From: Rhinopomastus cyanomelas
Lineage: Eukaryota > Chordata > Aves > Bucerotiformes > Rhinopomastidae
Length of the DNA: 64,000 nt
Reading direction: 5' to 3'
NCBI GenBank assembly: GCA_013400115.1
Contig: VXBP01001909.1
Coordinates: 682,001 to 746,000 of the forward strand
Part shown: positions 14,974-26,415 of the stretch, in pieces
Layout of the letters: the number at the start of each line of letters is the position of its first letter
Position numbering within the stretch: position 1 is the first letter of the stretch
Notes under the pieces: generated by a model
What the model was told of the DNA's origin: nothing
What the model saw: only the letters and a program-made list of their open reading frames with translations
Databases searched by the model: none
Program-made: the position numbers and the translations under genes

Positions 14974-15099
14974 CCACAGTGAAACATCTATGGCAGTTTC
15001 TAGAACCACAACAATTTCACCTGCACTTTATATTGCAAAGACCTACTATGTGAGCTTTTAAGCCATCTCCTCATCGGAAGGAAAAATGAAAGAGATGCA

Positions 15100-15188
15100 A
15101 GATCTAGAGGATCCTGCTATGGCAGGGGGATTAGACTAGATTATCTTTTGAGGTTCCTTCCAATCTCTAATGTTCTGTGATTCTGTGA
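15100..15188 (+). repeat. CR1 LINE 3' end, very short
   Basis: GGATCCTGCTATGGCAGGGG, then TTAGACTAGATTATC and terminal TTCTGTGATTCTGTGA. It lies 130 bp after another CR1 tail in the same orientation. Confidence 0.9.
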
Positions 15189-15780
15189 AGTAGTGTAGGT
15201 AAGCAAAGCAAAGCCTACATGAAGACAACAATTGCATACATCAGATTGTAGACATTGTAAAACTTGAATGTGGATGAGAATAGGGCTTTGATGTCCTCCA
15301 ATCTGACCACTGTACACAGCTCCAAGTAACCCCACACAGCGTATCAGTGCTTATGCCCTATCATTCTGTGTTTACCTGACAAACAAATATGAATTAATAC
15401 AAATCTTTATTAAGCCCTGATTTCCTCCTATTAATAAATTTCCTTCCAAACTTCACACAGCTCACCCACCTTCCCAAGCCTGTTTGCCCTTATCCCCATC
15501 TTTTAACCCTTCCTATGCCTTACATCTGGCCATGTCATTGCTTCTCTCTCCGATACCAGAGACAAACAGTGGTTTTCCTGTCTCACCTTTACAAGAAATA
15601 CAAAGCTCTCCACATAAAACAGGCAGACATTAAGCACACATACAAACCCTCTGCACAGTGAGCTGTCTAGATCTGGTACAGCAAGCAATGAATTGTCAAC
15701 TGGAATTTAAAAAAATAAGAAAAAAAAAATCATAGGCTTTGTTTTACATGTTTTGCAAACAGGCACATTTTTAGGTCTTT

Positions 15781-15889
15781 GCAAAGTCATCAACAAGCAC
15801 AAACTTAAAGCATTTTAAAATCCTACAGTATATAGCAATAAAAGCTTAATCTTTCTCTCCTAATTTGACGGTAGTTTTTCTCCGAGTGA
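15781..15889. repeat. 109-bp duplicated intronic element, copy B
   Basis: Partner of 13092-13200 in the same orientation, 2.7 kb away with two CR1 tails between them. Similarity fades quickly outside the 109 bp. Either a local duplication or two members of an old interspersed repeat. Confidence 0.75.
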
Positions 15890-17899
15890 ATAAAATGGAT
15901 GAAGGAAATGCACGGAAACAGTTAGAAACACCACTCCCTTTGCAACCATCACCTCCTTCTCCGTTAGTTTAAAGCAAACAAACTCCATTTAAAGCCTAGA
16001 GATATCCAGAACTCTTCTAGCAGGTCTTTGGGAAGCTTTAAGCAAGACACTTGCTTCTCCAGTTCCACTCTGCTGCTTCAATCCTATCCCATTAGTGTCT
16101 CAGGTCTCCATACATGATATCATCATTTATAATCCTGTCTTGAGAAACTAGTTTTTTTTCAAGAAAGGCAAGACACAACGGAAGATCCAGAGGAAGGGGA
16201 AGTCATGGGGTTTTGCTCGTTGAATTATATGCATTCCTACTATTCAAAGGACAGGGTGCATGAGAGTCTCACACGCTTTTTTCAAGACTTAAGGTTTAAC
16301 TATTTTAAAAAATCCTAATACATTAAGTTGCTTAAAAGTACACAGGATGTTTAATTGGAAGGGAATTGGAAGGGAATTATCATAACATAGACTGCACAAC
16401 AGAAACATTGAAGAATTATGACTTCCCTGAGGAATCACAGTGAGTCCTACCACAGCTCAGTCATACTTCAAGATTTTGAAGAGGCAGTAAAATAATAAAC
16501 AGTACAGTATAATCAGAAAACCTATTTTAAATCTCTTTAAATATTAGCTCACTCCATCTAAAAACAGCAGGCAAGATCAAGTTACAAATTAACAAGACAC
16601 ATCTTATAGAAAGTTCTTAAAGGAAGAGAACTTTTAGAAGTTAAACTCTTCTCTAAAGATAAGCAAAAGCATTAAAATAAGAAAACCGTATAATATACTT
16701 TTATAGACCTACTCTAAATTAAAAGCAGTAATGCTGAGATAAGATAGGTGAACTCTCAAAGAAGATATATAAACTGAGGAGACAATTCCATCTGTTGGAG
16801 GGAAGAAATACGAGCAACTACACAAAGACATCTGACTTCGCCACAAGCTATTTTTCTTTTTTCCCCTCTTCCAAACTTCTGGCACTAAAACCATAGTGGA
16901 AACCATTTTCTCAGTGCTTGAAAACTGGTCTTAATCACACAGCAGTGCTCAACATGACACCTTCCTTAGCTCTTGTGGCTTTACACAGCAGTAATTCTCA
17001 CTTCAATCTCCAGTTTAATGCAATATACTGAGAATGAAAAGCTGGGAAATGGTAGATTGTTACAAGATACATCAGGAATAAAAGGTTATTGCAAACAGAT
17101 TAGCCCAGGGTGGAAATGACACAGGCTAAGCAGGAGGCATGGATAATCTGGGTAAGTGCCATGGAAAAATAAATATCATGATTGGACTTAAGGCAAATGG
17201 AAGCAGTTCAAATCAGCTTCCTCTAGTTCACTGCAGAACATGTGAGACCCACATGGCCATTTCCAACAAACTTCACCATAAAGAAACAAAAGCCAATGCT
17301 GTGAAGTGTCGAAGAACGCATCTACTACCAGCATCTCAACAGCACAGCACAGAGTTAAGGCAGCTGCTTGATCAGCATGAAAGAAATGTTTGGAACTTGG
17401 TGTGCGTGTACGTGCGTGTAAGAGTGCTACCGACATTCCTCTGAAGCACGCCAACCCATCACTAAATGTTGATCTCTCAAAGAAGGGCAAGTTTTATAAA
17501 TGCAGGTTGCAGTTTTATAGTTGGTCTACACAGTGCATGTCCATGCTCAGTTACTCCACTGAACCCACTTCCCCAGTCCATTTACATGCTCCTACAACTT
17601 CCCCAGCTCACTTCTGGCAGGTTTCTGTAAGGTGAACTTTTCAGAACACTAGTTCCTTATTCCAGCTCCATGAGAGGCCACAGAAGCGCTACCGTTTGCT
17701 TAATCGAAAGGTCAGCAACTCCTGGCCAAGGACAGGCTAGGTCTATCATCAGCAGCCCACACTTAAATTGATCATAAAAATCTCATCCTCATAGCAATAA
17801 GTGATTATGTCATTGTAAGAATATAAGGCAAAATTCTTGTACGGCAGTGCTAAAGAAAAAAACCCTCAAAAAACAGCCATTCTTAAGGCTTAAGCTTAC

Positions 17900-18090
17900 C
17901 TTTTATGGTGAAGTGTTGTTAATCTACTTATTAAAGTATCAGCAGTAGGTGGATTATGATCAAGTAAAAAACTTTGAAGCTTAAAGAATCTTCCACCAGA
18001 AACAACTTTTTCACATGACAAATTTGAGATCACATCAGCAAACACTGAAGATATTTCAAAAGCATTTTTACCAAAAAAGTAAAATCTCAA
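17900..18090 (-). other. Exon-like open segment in STK3 intron 6, unidentified
   Basis: Minus-strand frame open for 63 codons between an in-frame TAG and a strong donor (AAAAG before GTAAGC at 17900/17899). The translation includes FEISSVFADVISNL, FFKLQSFLLDHNPP and LISRLTTLHHK; I do not recognise it. The upstream TATTAG would be an acceptor in phase 0, like STK3 exon 6, but its pyrimidine tract is poor and the segment would leave phase 2. A cassette, poison or unrelated exon, or chance, are all possible. Confidence 0.3.
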
Positions 18091-20805
18091 CTAATACCGC
18101 AAAACGGTGCCAATTTTAACGCTCCCATTGTAGACGTCTTTTTAAAAAGGAATTTAGGAAAAACCAGATAATGAAAAGACAGATTACATGAAGAGAAGGC
18201 ACTAAACAAAAGAGTTGATGGTTTGAATTAAATTCAGACAGCGATGGGACATAAATACTCTATCACTACAGGGCAGCATAAAAGCTGCAGCCAGTGTGGG
18301 ACATGGGAACACAGCTGCTAAAATACAACACTGCAGCTTCAGAGCAGGAGATTGAGTCTCACTGTAGAAGCCCCCCTTTAATTAGATCCACCATAAATTC
18401 ATAACTGCTCATCCCAGCAGAGCAATCAAAGGCAGATGCTAACGCTCTTAGGCACATTAAGCCTGGCTGCTACACAGACTATCATAATCAACAAGTTTGC
18501 AGCTCTGCTGGGTTGGTTGTATCTGTCTTGAGTGATTCTTCACTTATCAGCAATTTCCTTACTATTTCCAGTAGCTGTATCACCATGTTTTAGGGTAACC
18601 TTGATGACTGCATTTTTTTCTCCTTAAAAACTACTTGAAAATGCTAGTCCTTTGATAAAAACTCAAAATACAGAAGACTGACTGACTTACTGGACTGGCA
18701 AATGGTCACCCTTTGAGCCTCAAACTAAGTATGTCAACTACAGGTTTTGTTGAATTCAGGTTTGCAGCAGAAACAAGTAAAACAGCATTGATGACACTTA
18801 TGCAGTCAAATACACCATAACAGAAATACTTAGAAAAAATTGCTGGGTTTTCTGTCTTTCTGCCCCCAAATTCCATTTGCACTCACCCACTTCTTTTCTA
18901 GCTCAAACTAGTAGAATTCTTTGGAGTAGCTTGAGTGTGGTTAAGCAGAGGAAGCTATGCTTGTTTGAATGGAATCTGCTATTTCCTCTCTGCCAAAACA
19001 CTTGTTTAAAGAAGTCATGTAATATTTCTATTAAGCTGTAAATGCAGTTGACAAGGAAATGGCCTACTGGCAGTGCATTACCTTTGTGGCAGTGCCAACC
19101 AGCCTGCAGCAAGAGAGTACACATGGTAATTTCAATATGCATTCCCAAGGAACAAAATTGTGCCTGATGCAAATACCACAGAACTCCAGCAACATCTAGA
19201 AAAAGCACTGAATATTTGCCCAAGTTTTCATGCTTGCCTGTATCAATTCTGTGTTATAACTAAAACAAAGTAGGAAAGCATCTACATATGTCCAAAAGGC
19301 CTGTGAAGCTGTATCAAGTGACGCTGGGAAAACTATTGCAACTTACATCTGTGTATTTCTTGTTAACCACTGTAACAACTCACTAATAAAAATTAAGAAA
19401 AACTGTAGGTATCAAATACACAAAAGAGTAACAACTGCATACAAGCTCTTAAAAACCATAACGTAATTTATTAACAAGAACACATGTTCTATGTAATCCA
19501 GAACTGTGTGTGTTAAATTACTTTGGCCTTTGATAGCATTCATTTGGTTACAAGAATTGAAGACATTCTCAAGCTTTCAAACTCAGTGACCTTTGATTTA
19601 TAAGCAGCTATTGTCATGCATATAAAAGCCCTCTGATAATGCAGTCCTCACCTCTCAAAAGGGAGCACAGCTACCTGTAGTAATATTCAAACAAACTCAC
19701 ATGTAATGAAGACATTTTAATTAGAAGCACCACAAAAAGCCTCAACATGATCATGTGTATTTAATTTGTAATCAATAGTTCAGAACATTTTAACATGTTG
19801 TTTCACCATGAATTCAGAGATACTACTTATGATATCAGCTTTAATCTGACTATTTTCAGTTTGCCTGATAATTTATAAATAGCTAATTACACTGAAAAGA
19901 GGAAAAAAAATGGCACAGGAGCATCAATAAGCTTTGTTTCACTTTGTTTCCAAAATTATGCAAGGTTTCCAGTTACAAAAGTACTCACTAGATTTAACCA
20001 AGCCGCACAGCGTCATAAAACTTAAGGAAACAACTCTGCTGCAGAAAGCACACGCACAAAAAAATAAAAACAACAAAAAAAAAAATCAAGACCAGCAGCA
20101 CCTGAACTCATACAGATGTCACCTTTAAGTTATTGTATAAGATACGAAAACCACCTTCAAACAGTGGTGGCATACTTATATTAACATCCCGCTATACAAA
20201 GCGCCAACAAAAGAAAACTGAGTGACTGAGTCTGCAAATCAACATTGTGCATTTACCAGTATGAAGTGTCTTATTAATAACAAATTAACTTTAGATATAA
20301 ACAACTCCCAAAGTGTTTTTAGTGCTGCTCAGTGCAATTGGTGAAGTTATCATATGGCTCATTTCAAAACAACATACAGCAATTTATTCTATTTGTATTT
20401 TACTTTGCAAAAATTAAACTTTAGAGTCAGTAGTAAATAAAACACATTTAGAGGATCCTAAAGTTAGGAGTGCTCACAGAGGACAATTGTAAACCCTTCA
20501 GGTTGTCTTTACTTCAAAACTTCCTTTCAATGAAGAATGGCCTTAAAGTTGTGGAGCTCTCCAAGAGCAGGTACAGGCTCCAGATATTGCACCTTCAAGT
20601 CAATTAAACACTCAATGCTTTTGTCTCTCTCAAGTGGAGATAAAGGCATTCTGAAGACAGACACAGGAAGCAGCCAGGAAGTAAAATTCTTTACTCTTAA
20701 AATCTTTGTCCATGAACATACCATTTTATAGTTCCAGTATTATAGTTTTTTTGTTTTGGTTTTTTTTAACACAATAACCCAGGAAACACCAGCACACACA
20801 CTTAC

Positions 20806-20973
20806 CCTCATTGGATGAATATCAGCATATGGAGGCTTTCCTTCAGCCATTTCTATTGAAGTGATACCAAGGGACCAGATGTCTGCCACACAGTTATACC
20901 CAATCTCTTGTATAACCTCAGGAGCCATCCAAAACGGGGTTCCTATAACAGTATTACGTTTTGCCATTGTATC
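20806..20973 (-). CDS. STK3: STK3 coding exon 6 (residues 172-227, activation loop to helix F)
   Basis: This is 168 bp (56 codons, phase 0 both sides), acceptor ATTACAG and donor GTAAGT. It reads DTMAKRNTVIGTPFW, MAPEVIQEIGYNCVAD and IWSLGITSIEMAEGK, then PPYADIHPMR. It carries the activation segment: T179 corresponds to the human T180 autophosphorylation site and T173 to human T174. The APE motif is at 188-190 and the helix-F aspartate is D202. ITSIEM is diagnostic for STK3 against ITAIEM in STK4. The following exon, expected to begin AIFMIPTNPPPTF, was not found in the remaining 20.8 kb. Confidence 0.98.
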
Positions 20974-21378
20974 CTGTAATTATATTATTTATGCAATTAA
21001 AACAAAGATACTTACTCCCAGAAATGTTTTATACTAATTCCATCTTAAAAAATTAAATTATCCATCCAAAGGTCAAACAGTAGTGACTTCCAAGTCCAAA
21101 CAGACACAGCCCATTATTCTACAGAGAAGACGATGATCATAAACTTCAAAAGAAAAGTTTAAAAGTCAGATCATCACACACTTGAAGTGCACTGGGTTAT
21201 AAAAATAAAGAACTAAAAAGTAAATAGCTTCGCAATATATTAAATACTCATAATGATAAAGACTATTTGCTCTACAACTGCCACTAGTCACTCCTCAGAC
21301 AGAAGCAAAAGGTAACAGTAGAGCAACATTCTTAGGAGTGCTAAAGCATTTTAAAACGACCTTTCCACAGGCACTTAC
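20974..21378 (-). other. STK3: STK3 intron 5 (405 bp)
   Basis: A short intron between the catalytic-loop exon and the activation-loop exon, with GTAAGT donor and ATTACAG acceptor. AT-rich; no repeat or gene inside. Confidence 0.95.
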
Positions 21379-21543
21379 TGTTAACTGGCCAGCCACACCA
21401 AAATCAGCTAATTTTGCATGTCCCTCGGTGTTAAGGAGGATGTTTCCAGCCTTTATATCTCTATGTATTTTTCTCATAAAGTGCAAGTATTCGAGTCCTT
21501 TAAGTGTAGATTTCAGGATAGTTGCAATTTCATCTTCTGTTAG
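21379..21543 (-). CDS. STK3: STK3 coding exon 5 (residues 117-171, catalytic loop and DFG)
   Basis: This is 165 bp (55 codons, phase 0 both sides), acceptor TTGTAG and donor GTAAGT. It reads LTEDEIATILKSTLKG, LEYLHFMRKIHRDIKAG, NILLNTEGHAKL and ADFGVAGQLT. The catalytic loop is HRDIKAGN with catalytic aspartate D145 (human D146); the metal-binding DFG aspartate is D163. ATILK rather than ATILQ is the STK3 form. Residue 118 is threonine, where I recall isoleucine in human STK3 and threonine in STK4, so it may be an ancestral state. All residues needed for catalysis in this exon are intact. Confidence 0.97.
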
Positions 21544-23196
21544 CTACAAGAAAACATCAATAATTTTCAGGTTTGTATATACATATAGTCTAGGTATTTT
21601 AACTATTTAAAATGTGATCCTTTCATATTGATTATTATAAATAACACAGACATCATACCTTAGGTATTTTAATACAGGAATATGTCCAACAGCATTTAAA
21701 ATTCAAAACTCCACTAATTTGATCATATACCTAAATTTTTACACATGTAGAGACCAATCAGAACAGGGAAACTACAAAATTACATATGTTGACGACCTCC
21801 ATAATGCCCTCTGCACAGTACAAAATACAAAAGAAACAGAACTACCACAATATACATTTTTGACTATGCTCAGACATACTGACTGGCAAGTTATGCATTA
21901 CTTTTGTCACAACAAAGGTAGTCACCTCTAGACTAGATGGCACACACTAGATTACCTCCCTAAGTAAAAAAGGTAATCCCTCCTCTGTTGTGGAAGGCTA
22001 CAGCTAGTCCTCAAACATTCCTGCCCTTGAGTTCTTTAGATAGTTCTAACAACAAAGTAGCACAGTCTTGCTTTCAGAAAGAGATGAAAGGAATACCATG
22101 TTTTATTTACTTATTAATTTCCTACTAACAAAACACCTGCTAAGTCTGCAATTAGTCCTATCAAGCTTTTGTCCATCAGCTATTCCTAATTACACTACTA
22201 TTAGTTTCTCATGGCTAGCAATTAACAAATTAGAGAGGATGAATTAAGAGCTGCTTTGCAAGAACAAAAAACAAACCTCACAAAACCAAGAGCAAAGGAT
22301 GTGGGTGCACAGAAAATAGCCACTAATTGTTCATCAAAGCCTCATCAGGGATAGCTTGCTCATTCTTTGTTGGGAGTTAATACAGCATGCAGAAACACAA
22401 ACAGTACTCATTCTATTCACAGAACTTTACCTAGGCCAACCAAGTAAGTCATTCCTTTTAAGACTAGTGCCTTAATTTTATTTGTAATGCAAGCAAACAC
22501 TAATTTCTGCACAAGAACTACATCTGTACAGATGCACCCACTGACCTTTTCAAAACCCTACTCAGTTCTGGAAAAGGACAACGAAGACATCAGAGTTATA
22601 CTGGAAAGTGTCAATAGCTATTCCCATTTATCCTGTTAATTGTAAAGAGCTCAGGAATAACTGAACAGATGCCAACCAGATCCTATGGGCTTCCTGACAC
22701 TGTTCTTTTCTTGTTGCTGATTGATGCAGAGAATGAACACTCAACAGCTGCTGGATGTTACCCTCATAGGAAAACACTATTTGATTGAATATATGATTCT
22801 CCAATTACAGACACAAATAATGTATTTTGAAATGTATGTACCAACAATGTTGATTAGTTTGTTGTCTGTGCAAAGGTTTCATGTCAGTTCTTTATATTAA
22901 GTGTAGATAATCTACATTAGCTATCCTATAATTGAGCAGTTACTATCAGAGTCTAAAGCTGCACAATTGAACTAGCAGAAATCTTTACACAGCTTGCCCT
23001 AAATATAGTTTATAAAACAAGCCACATTTCAGAAAGCACAACTACCACTATGTGAAGATAATGTAACACATCAGCCCACAACTTCCAAAGCAATTGCAGC
23101 CAGTCTTCTGCTCTTTAAAAAAAACCACTATTTCACATAATGTTACCAGTGCATAATACTATCTCCTACAGTCTTAACAGCTTCCCTGATGTCCCA

Positions 23197-23400
23197 GATT
23201 CACAGTATTGCCAAAATTAGCAGGAAGCTTTAGAGGTAACCTAGCCTAACCCCCAGCACCAAAGAAGGACTGCCTAGAGCATATTGTGCAGGGATGCATC
23301 CAGTGAGTTTTGAGTATCTCCAGAGAAGGAGACTCCACAAATTCTCCAGACAGCCTGTCCTTTAATAACAGCATGGCCTTCAATTACTTCTGAGAACTAA
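23197..23400 (-). repeat. CR1 LINE 3' fragment, diverged
   Basis: The plus strand reads AGATTCACAGTATTGCC, CTAGCCTAACCCCCAG and CTCCAGAGAAGGAGACTCCA, the reverse complement of an old CR1 3' region. Confidence 0.8.
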
Positions 23401-23474
23401 CGTAAAAGAACTGAGGCTCTCTTTAAAATCACATTTGCAGTATTCTTCCGTTCTTCATGACTGAAAAACTGTCA

Positions 23475-23630
23475 AGTCAAGGCTTCAAAATAAAAGGAGG
23501 CAGGTTTAGTTTAGATCTTAGGAAGAAATCTCTCACCAAGAAGACTGTGAGACACTGGAACAGACTGTTCAAGGCAGTTGTAGATGTCCTCTCTCTGGAA
23601 ATTTGAGGCCTCTTCGAACCTAAACCATTC
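23475..23630 (+). repeat. CR1 LINE 3' fragment
   Basis: GGAGGCAGGTTTAGTTTAGA, AGGAAGAAATCTCTCACC and GAGACACTGGAACAGACTG match the CR1 segment just before the tail, ending CTAAACCATTCTGTGA. It is oppositely oriented to the fragment immediately left and abuts the LTR-like element on its right. Confidence 0.85.
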
Positions 23631-24218
23631 TGTGACACCAGACTATACTGAGCTGCTGAAAACTGAGGCTGATACATGGATAATTCCTTTTTTTTTTGAT
23701 GAGAAACTGCAGATGTCCAGGTTCTCAGAGGAGGTACAGAGAGGCACATTCCTTTTGGCTTTGTGCCCAGGACTCAGCCGACCTTGGGTGAAAAAGCTAA
23801 GCTTGATAACAACAGATGTCCGCTTCAAGAAAAGCTACGGATGCAGTGGAGCAGTATAAAAAGCGAGCTCGCTTGCAGAGAGGAGTGTGTGTGTCATCTC
23901 TCTGCAGGTCTGTCTCTTTCTCCATGGACAGGCCATTGTGGTTTTCCTGGCAGACAGCAATCTGACAGAGTGGACTGGGATGGAATCTCACACTAGGTTG
24001 TGAGTCTGTTGAATGTTTTCTGTGATAGATTTGGGTGGATCTTTCTGATCCTATGGACACTTCCTCTGCTTCCGAGTTTCTTGCTAGGATGTTTTTGGCC
24101 AGATGATTCTCCTTTGATTCTTTAGTGGCCAGCTATACTATTTCATCCTTGCCTTATATAGATGTAAATAATAAAATGTTTATTCTGCTGATAGCTGTGT
24201 TCCTTGGACTGGGTTACA
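23631..24218 (+). mobile_element. LTR-like element, probable solo LTR of an old endogenous retrovirus
   Basis: The stretch has the order of signals expected of a retroviral LTR. It starts TGTGAC and ends GTTACA, which are near-inverted termini. A TATA box (TATAAAAAG) lies at 23855-23863 and an AATAAA at 24170-24175, with about 40 bp of U5-like sequence to the end. G+C is higher than in the surrounding intron. No internal retroviral genes flank it. The five bases on either side do not form a clear target-site duplication, and the left end merges with a CR1 tail that naturally ends in TTCTGTGA, so the left boundary is uncertain. It could instead be an unrelated segment with chance TATA and AATAAA signals. 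Confidence 0.5.
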
Positions 24219-26039
24219 GAATTGTCAAAACAAATACAAACTGAGAAACACCTACTGAAAATAAAGAGGTGATGCAGATCGGGCAGACCAAAATGCTCCT
24301 TGTTTACTGCTTTACTATGTTGCAGAATTCCTACACTATCACAAACCACACAGTAAGCTGTAAGTATCAACTGGTAACAAGTTCACAGTAATGAAACCGG
24401 CCAAAACTGAGACACATTTTCATATACTAAGTCATCAGCTAGTATGGTTGTTTGTCATTGTTTCAGATCAACGCAACAGGAACACAGACACCTGAATAGG
24501 TGTTACCAAAGAAACAGGTACCAGACCACCTGACAACACTTCCTAGATTTTCATCATTTATTCTAGAAGAAAAAAAAAAAAAGGGCAAATTTATTGCTAT
24601 ATTATGCAACTTCAAGGAAATACAAAAAACTCTTCATGGAACTGAAATGCTGTGCAGCTACAGCACGTCAAAGCTTTAATATGAAAGCTAAGCAAATTAC
24701 ACTCACTAAGAAGTACAAGAAACTGCTAAACAGAAAATGAATACAGTAATTTGGCTGCAATTTTTCCTTTCCAATCCTATAGCAAAATTAAGCAACAGCA
24801 ATTCTTTCTGGTTTCAGTTTTGAAAGTGTTGATACACATCCACAGCTTCCCTGAGAGAAAAAAGTAGCAATACAAAAACCCAAAAACCTAAACCCCCAAA
24901 ATCTCAACCAAAAGCCCAAGATACAAAAAGGCAACTCAATCACTCTACGCCAACAGAATGACTTGACAGGAAGAGAAAAATAAAGATTAGTCAGCAGGAG
25001 TATCTGCACTTGAGATGCTCATAATGAGTTTTAGTTATTTAACAAACAGAACCACTTTCCTATTCCAGCTTCTATCAAGTCTCAAAGCTGCCCACAGAGC
25101 CCAAGGGCACAGTTACACAGACAGTTAGGTAAGCTACTTGCACAACAACCTGTAACAGCAATTCCCACCATGTGTCAGCCCTTCCACTGAGCAACAGGTA
25201 AAAAAAAAAAATCCTGTTTGAGACATTTTTCCAGCAAATCAGTTCCCTGTTTCAATTCATGGCACAGTCAGCAAGGATGTAGCCGAGTAGGAGCTGCTCA
25301 AGCTAGCATTGCTTTCCAAATAACTGTGTTGCTGCACCCAAAGAATCCCGATAGTTTTTATAAACCTCTCCCTATGGAAGTAGAGGATGAAACTAATAGT
25401 GGCGTAAGCACCGTGCACCATAGCTGGCAGTTACAGCCTCTGCAGAGCATTATGCATTCCTCACCTGCCATTTGTCTCTGAGAGCTTTCAGCATTTCTAT
25501 TCAACATCACACTGCCCAAAGCCTTTACTTGTGCTACTTTATGCAAACTGCTGTGCTGCTTCAAAGGACTGTGTGCCAGGAGAAATGAAAACTGTTATAC
25601 ACAGCTCAAACAAGATGACTTTTACTGACATTGCACTAAGGGGATATAACTATCTACCTGATCTGGAATCACTCAAGGAGGGACTTCAACTGTAAGACAA
25701 TCTGAAGAACAGACAGTAGGGCATCTAGACAAACAGACAAATCTTCATTATCTGAGCTAGTATTTTAGAGGTGAAGTACACTACACTGATGATCTGAAGA
25801 CCTACACTGTGGAAATTTAAACTCTTGGCTACAAGTTGTTTGTGACATGCAGTGTGCAATGCTCTCTACCAGAGCTTCACCAAAACCACTCCAGTGCAGA
25901 AACAATTCAGTGCCAAGGATTTCCACCCAGTAAATCCTGAACCATCAAAACCAATCCTTAGCACTGACAAATGTTTAGTAAGACAGGCATAAAACTTACT
26001 GCCCACTTTCATCTAGAAACAATGATTAATGACATGAAA

Positions 26040-26415
26040 TTAAGCAAGTCCAACTGCCAGATTCTGCACCTAGGAGGGAGCAGCAATGGACACAAGCATA
26101 AACTGTAGGCTAAGTGGCCGGGGAAGCAGCCCTGCAAACAGTGTGACCAGCCAGTCAAAAAAGGCTATTACCCTGCTGGGGTCAGTGTTGGTGCAGCCTC
26201 ATCCTGAGCACTTGGTGCGTCCGAAACCAGCACACTTTAAGAAGGATGTGAAGATCCTTGAATGTGTCCAGAGGAGGGCAATGCAGCTGGTGAAAGGGCT
26301 GGAAGCAATGTTCTGTGAGGAGCAGCTAAGGACATTGGGGTTGTCTAGTTTGGAAAAAAAAGAAGTTTAGGGGGTGACCTCACTGCTCTCTACAACTTCC
26401 TCGGGAGGGGATGTT
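26040..26415 (+). repeat. CR1 LINE, end of ORF2 (decayed)
   Basis: The forward frames show decayed versions of the CR1 ORF2 C-terminal segment. GTCCAGAGGAGGGCAATGCA and TAAGGACATTGGGGTTGTCT correspond to the VQRRA and LGL region of CR1. Frameshifts and deletions are present; it is non-functional. Confidence 0.85.

Larger units (their letters stand above)
1..20805 (-). other. STK3: STK3 intron 6 (partial, over 20.8 kb)
   Basis: Everything left of the exon 6 donor. I looked on the minus strand for the next kinase exon (motifs NPPPTF, RKPELW, EQRATATQLLQ) and did not find it, so this is treated as one unfinished intron. Contents: CR1 fragments near 3616, 5552, 9493, 14806 and 15100, a pair of 109-bp duplicated elements (13092-13200 and 15781-15889), a TA-rich microsatellite near 7866, an exon-like open segment at 17900-18090, and otherwise AT-rich sequence without recognisable genes. 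A single ambiguous base sits at 1465. Confidence 0.8.

Noticed and set aside
17941..17960. NPPT in the 17900-18090 segment as the STK3 NPPPTF exon
   Set aside because: The surrounding residues (LLDHNPPTADTL) do not match the kinase, and the phase does not fit both neighbours.
1..20805. STK3 exon 7 (expected AIFMIPTNPPPTF...)
   Set aside because: Searched by eye on the minus strand for its conserved motifs; nothing found. A diverged exon could have been missed, but that is unlikely in so conserved a kinase.
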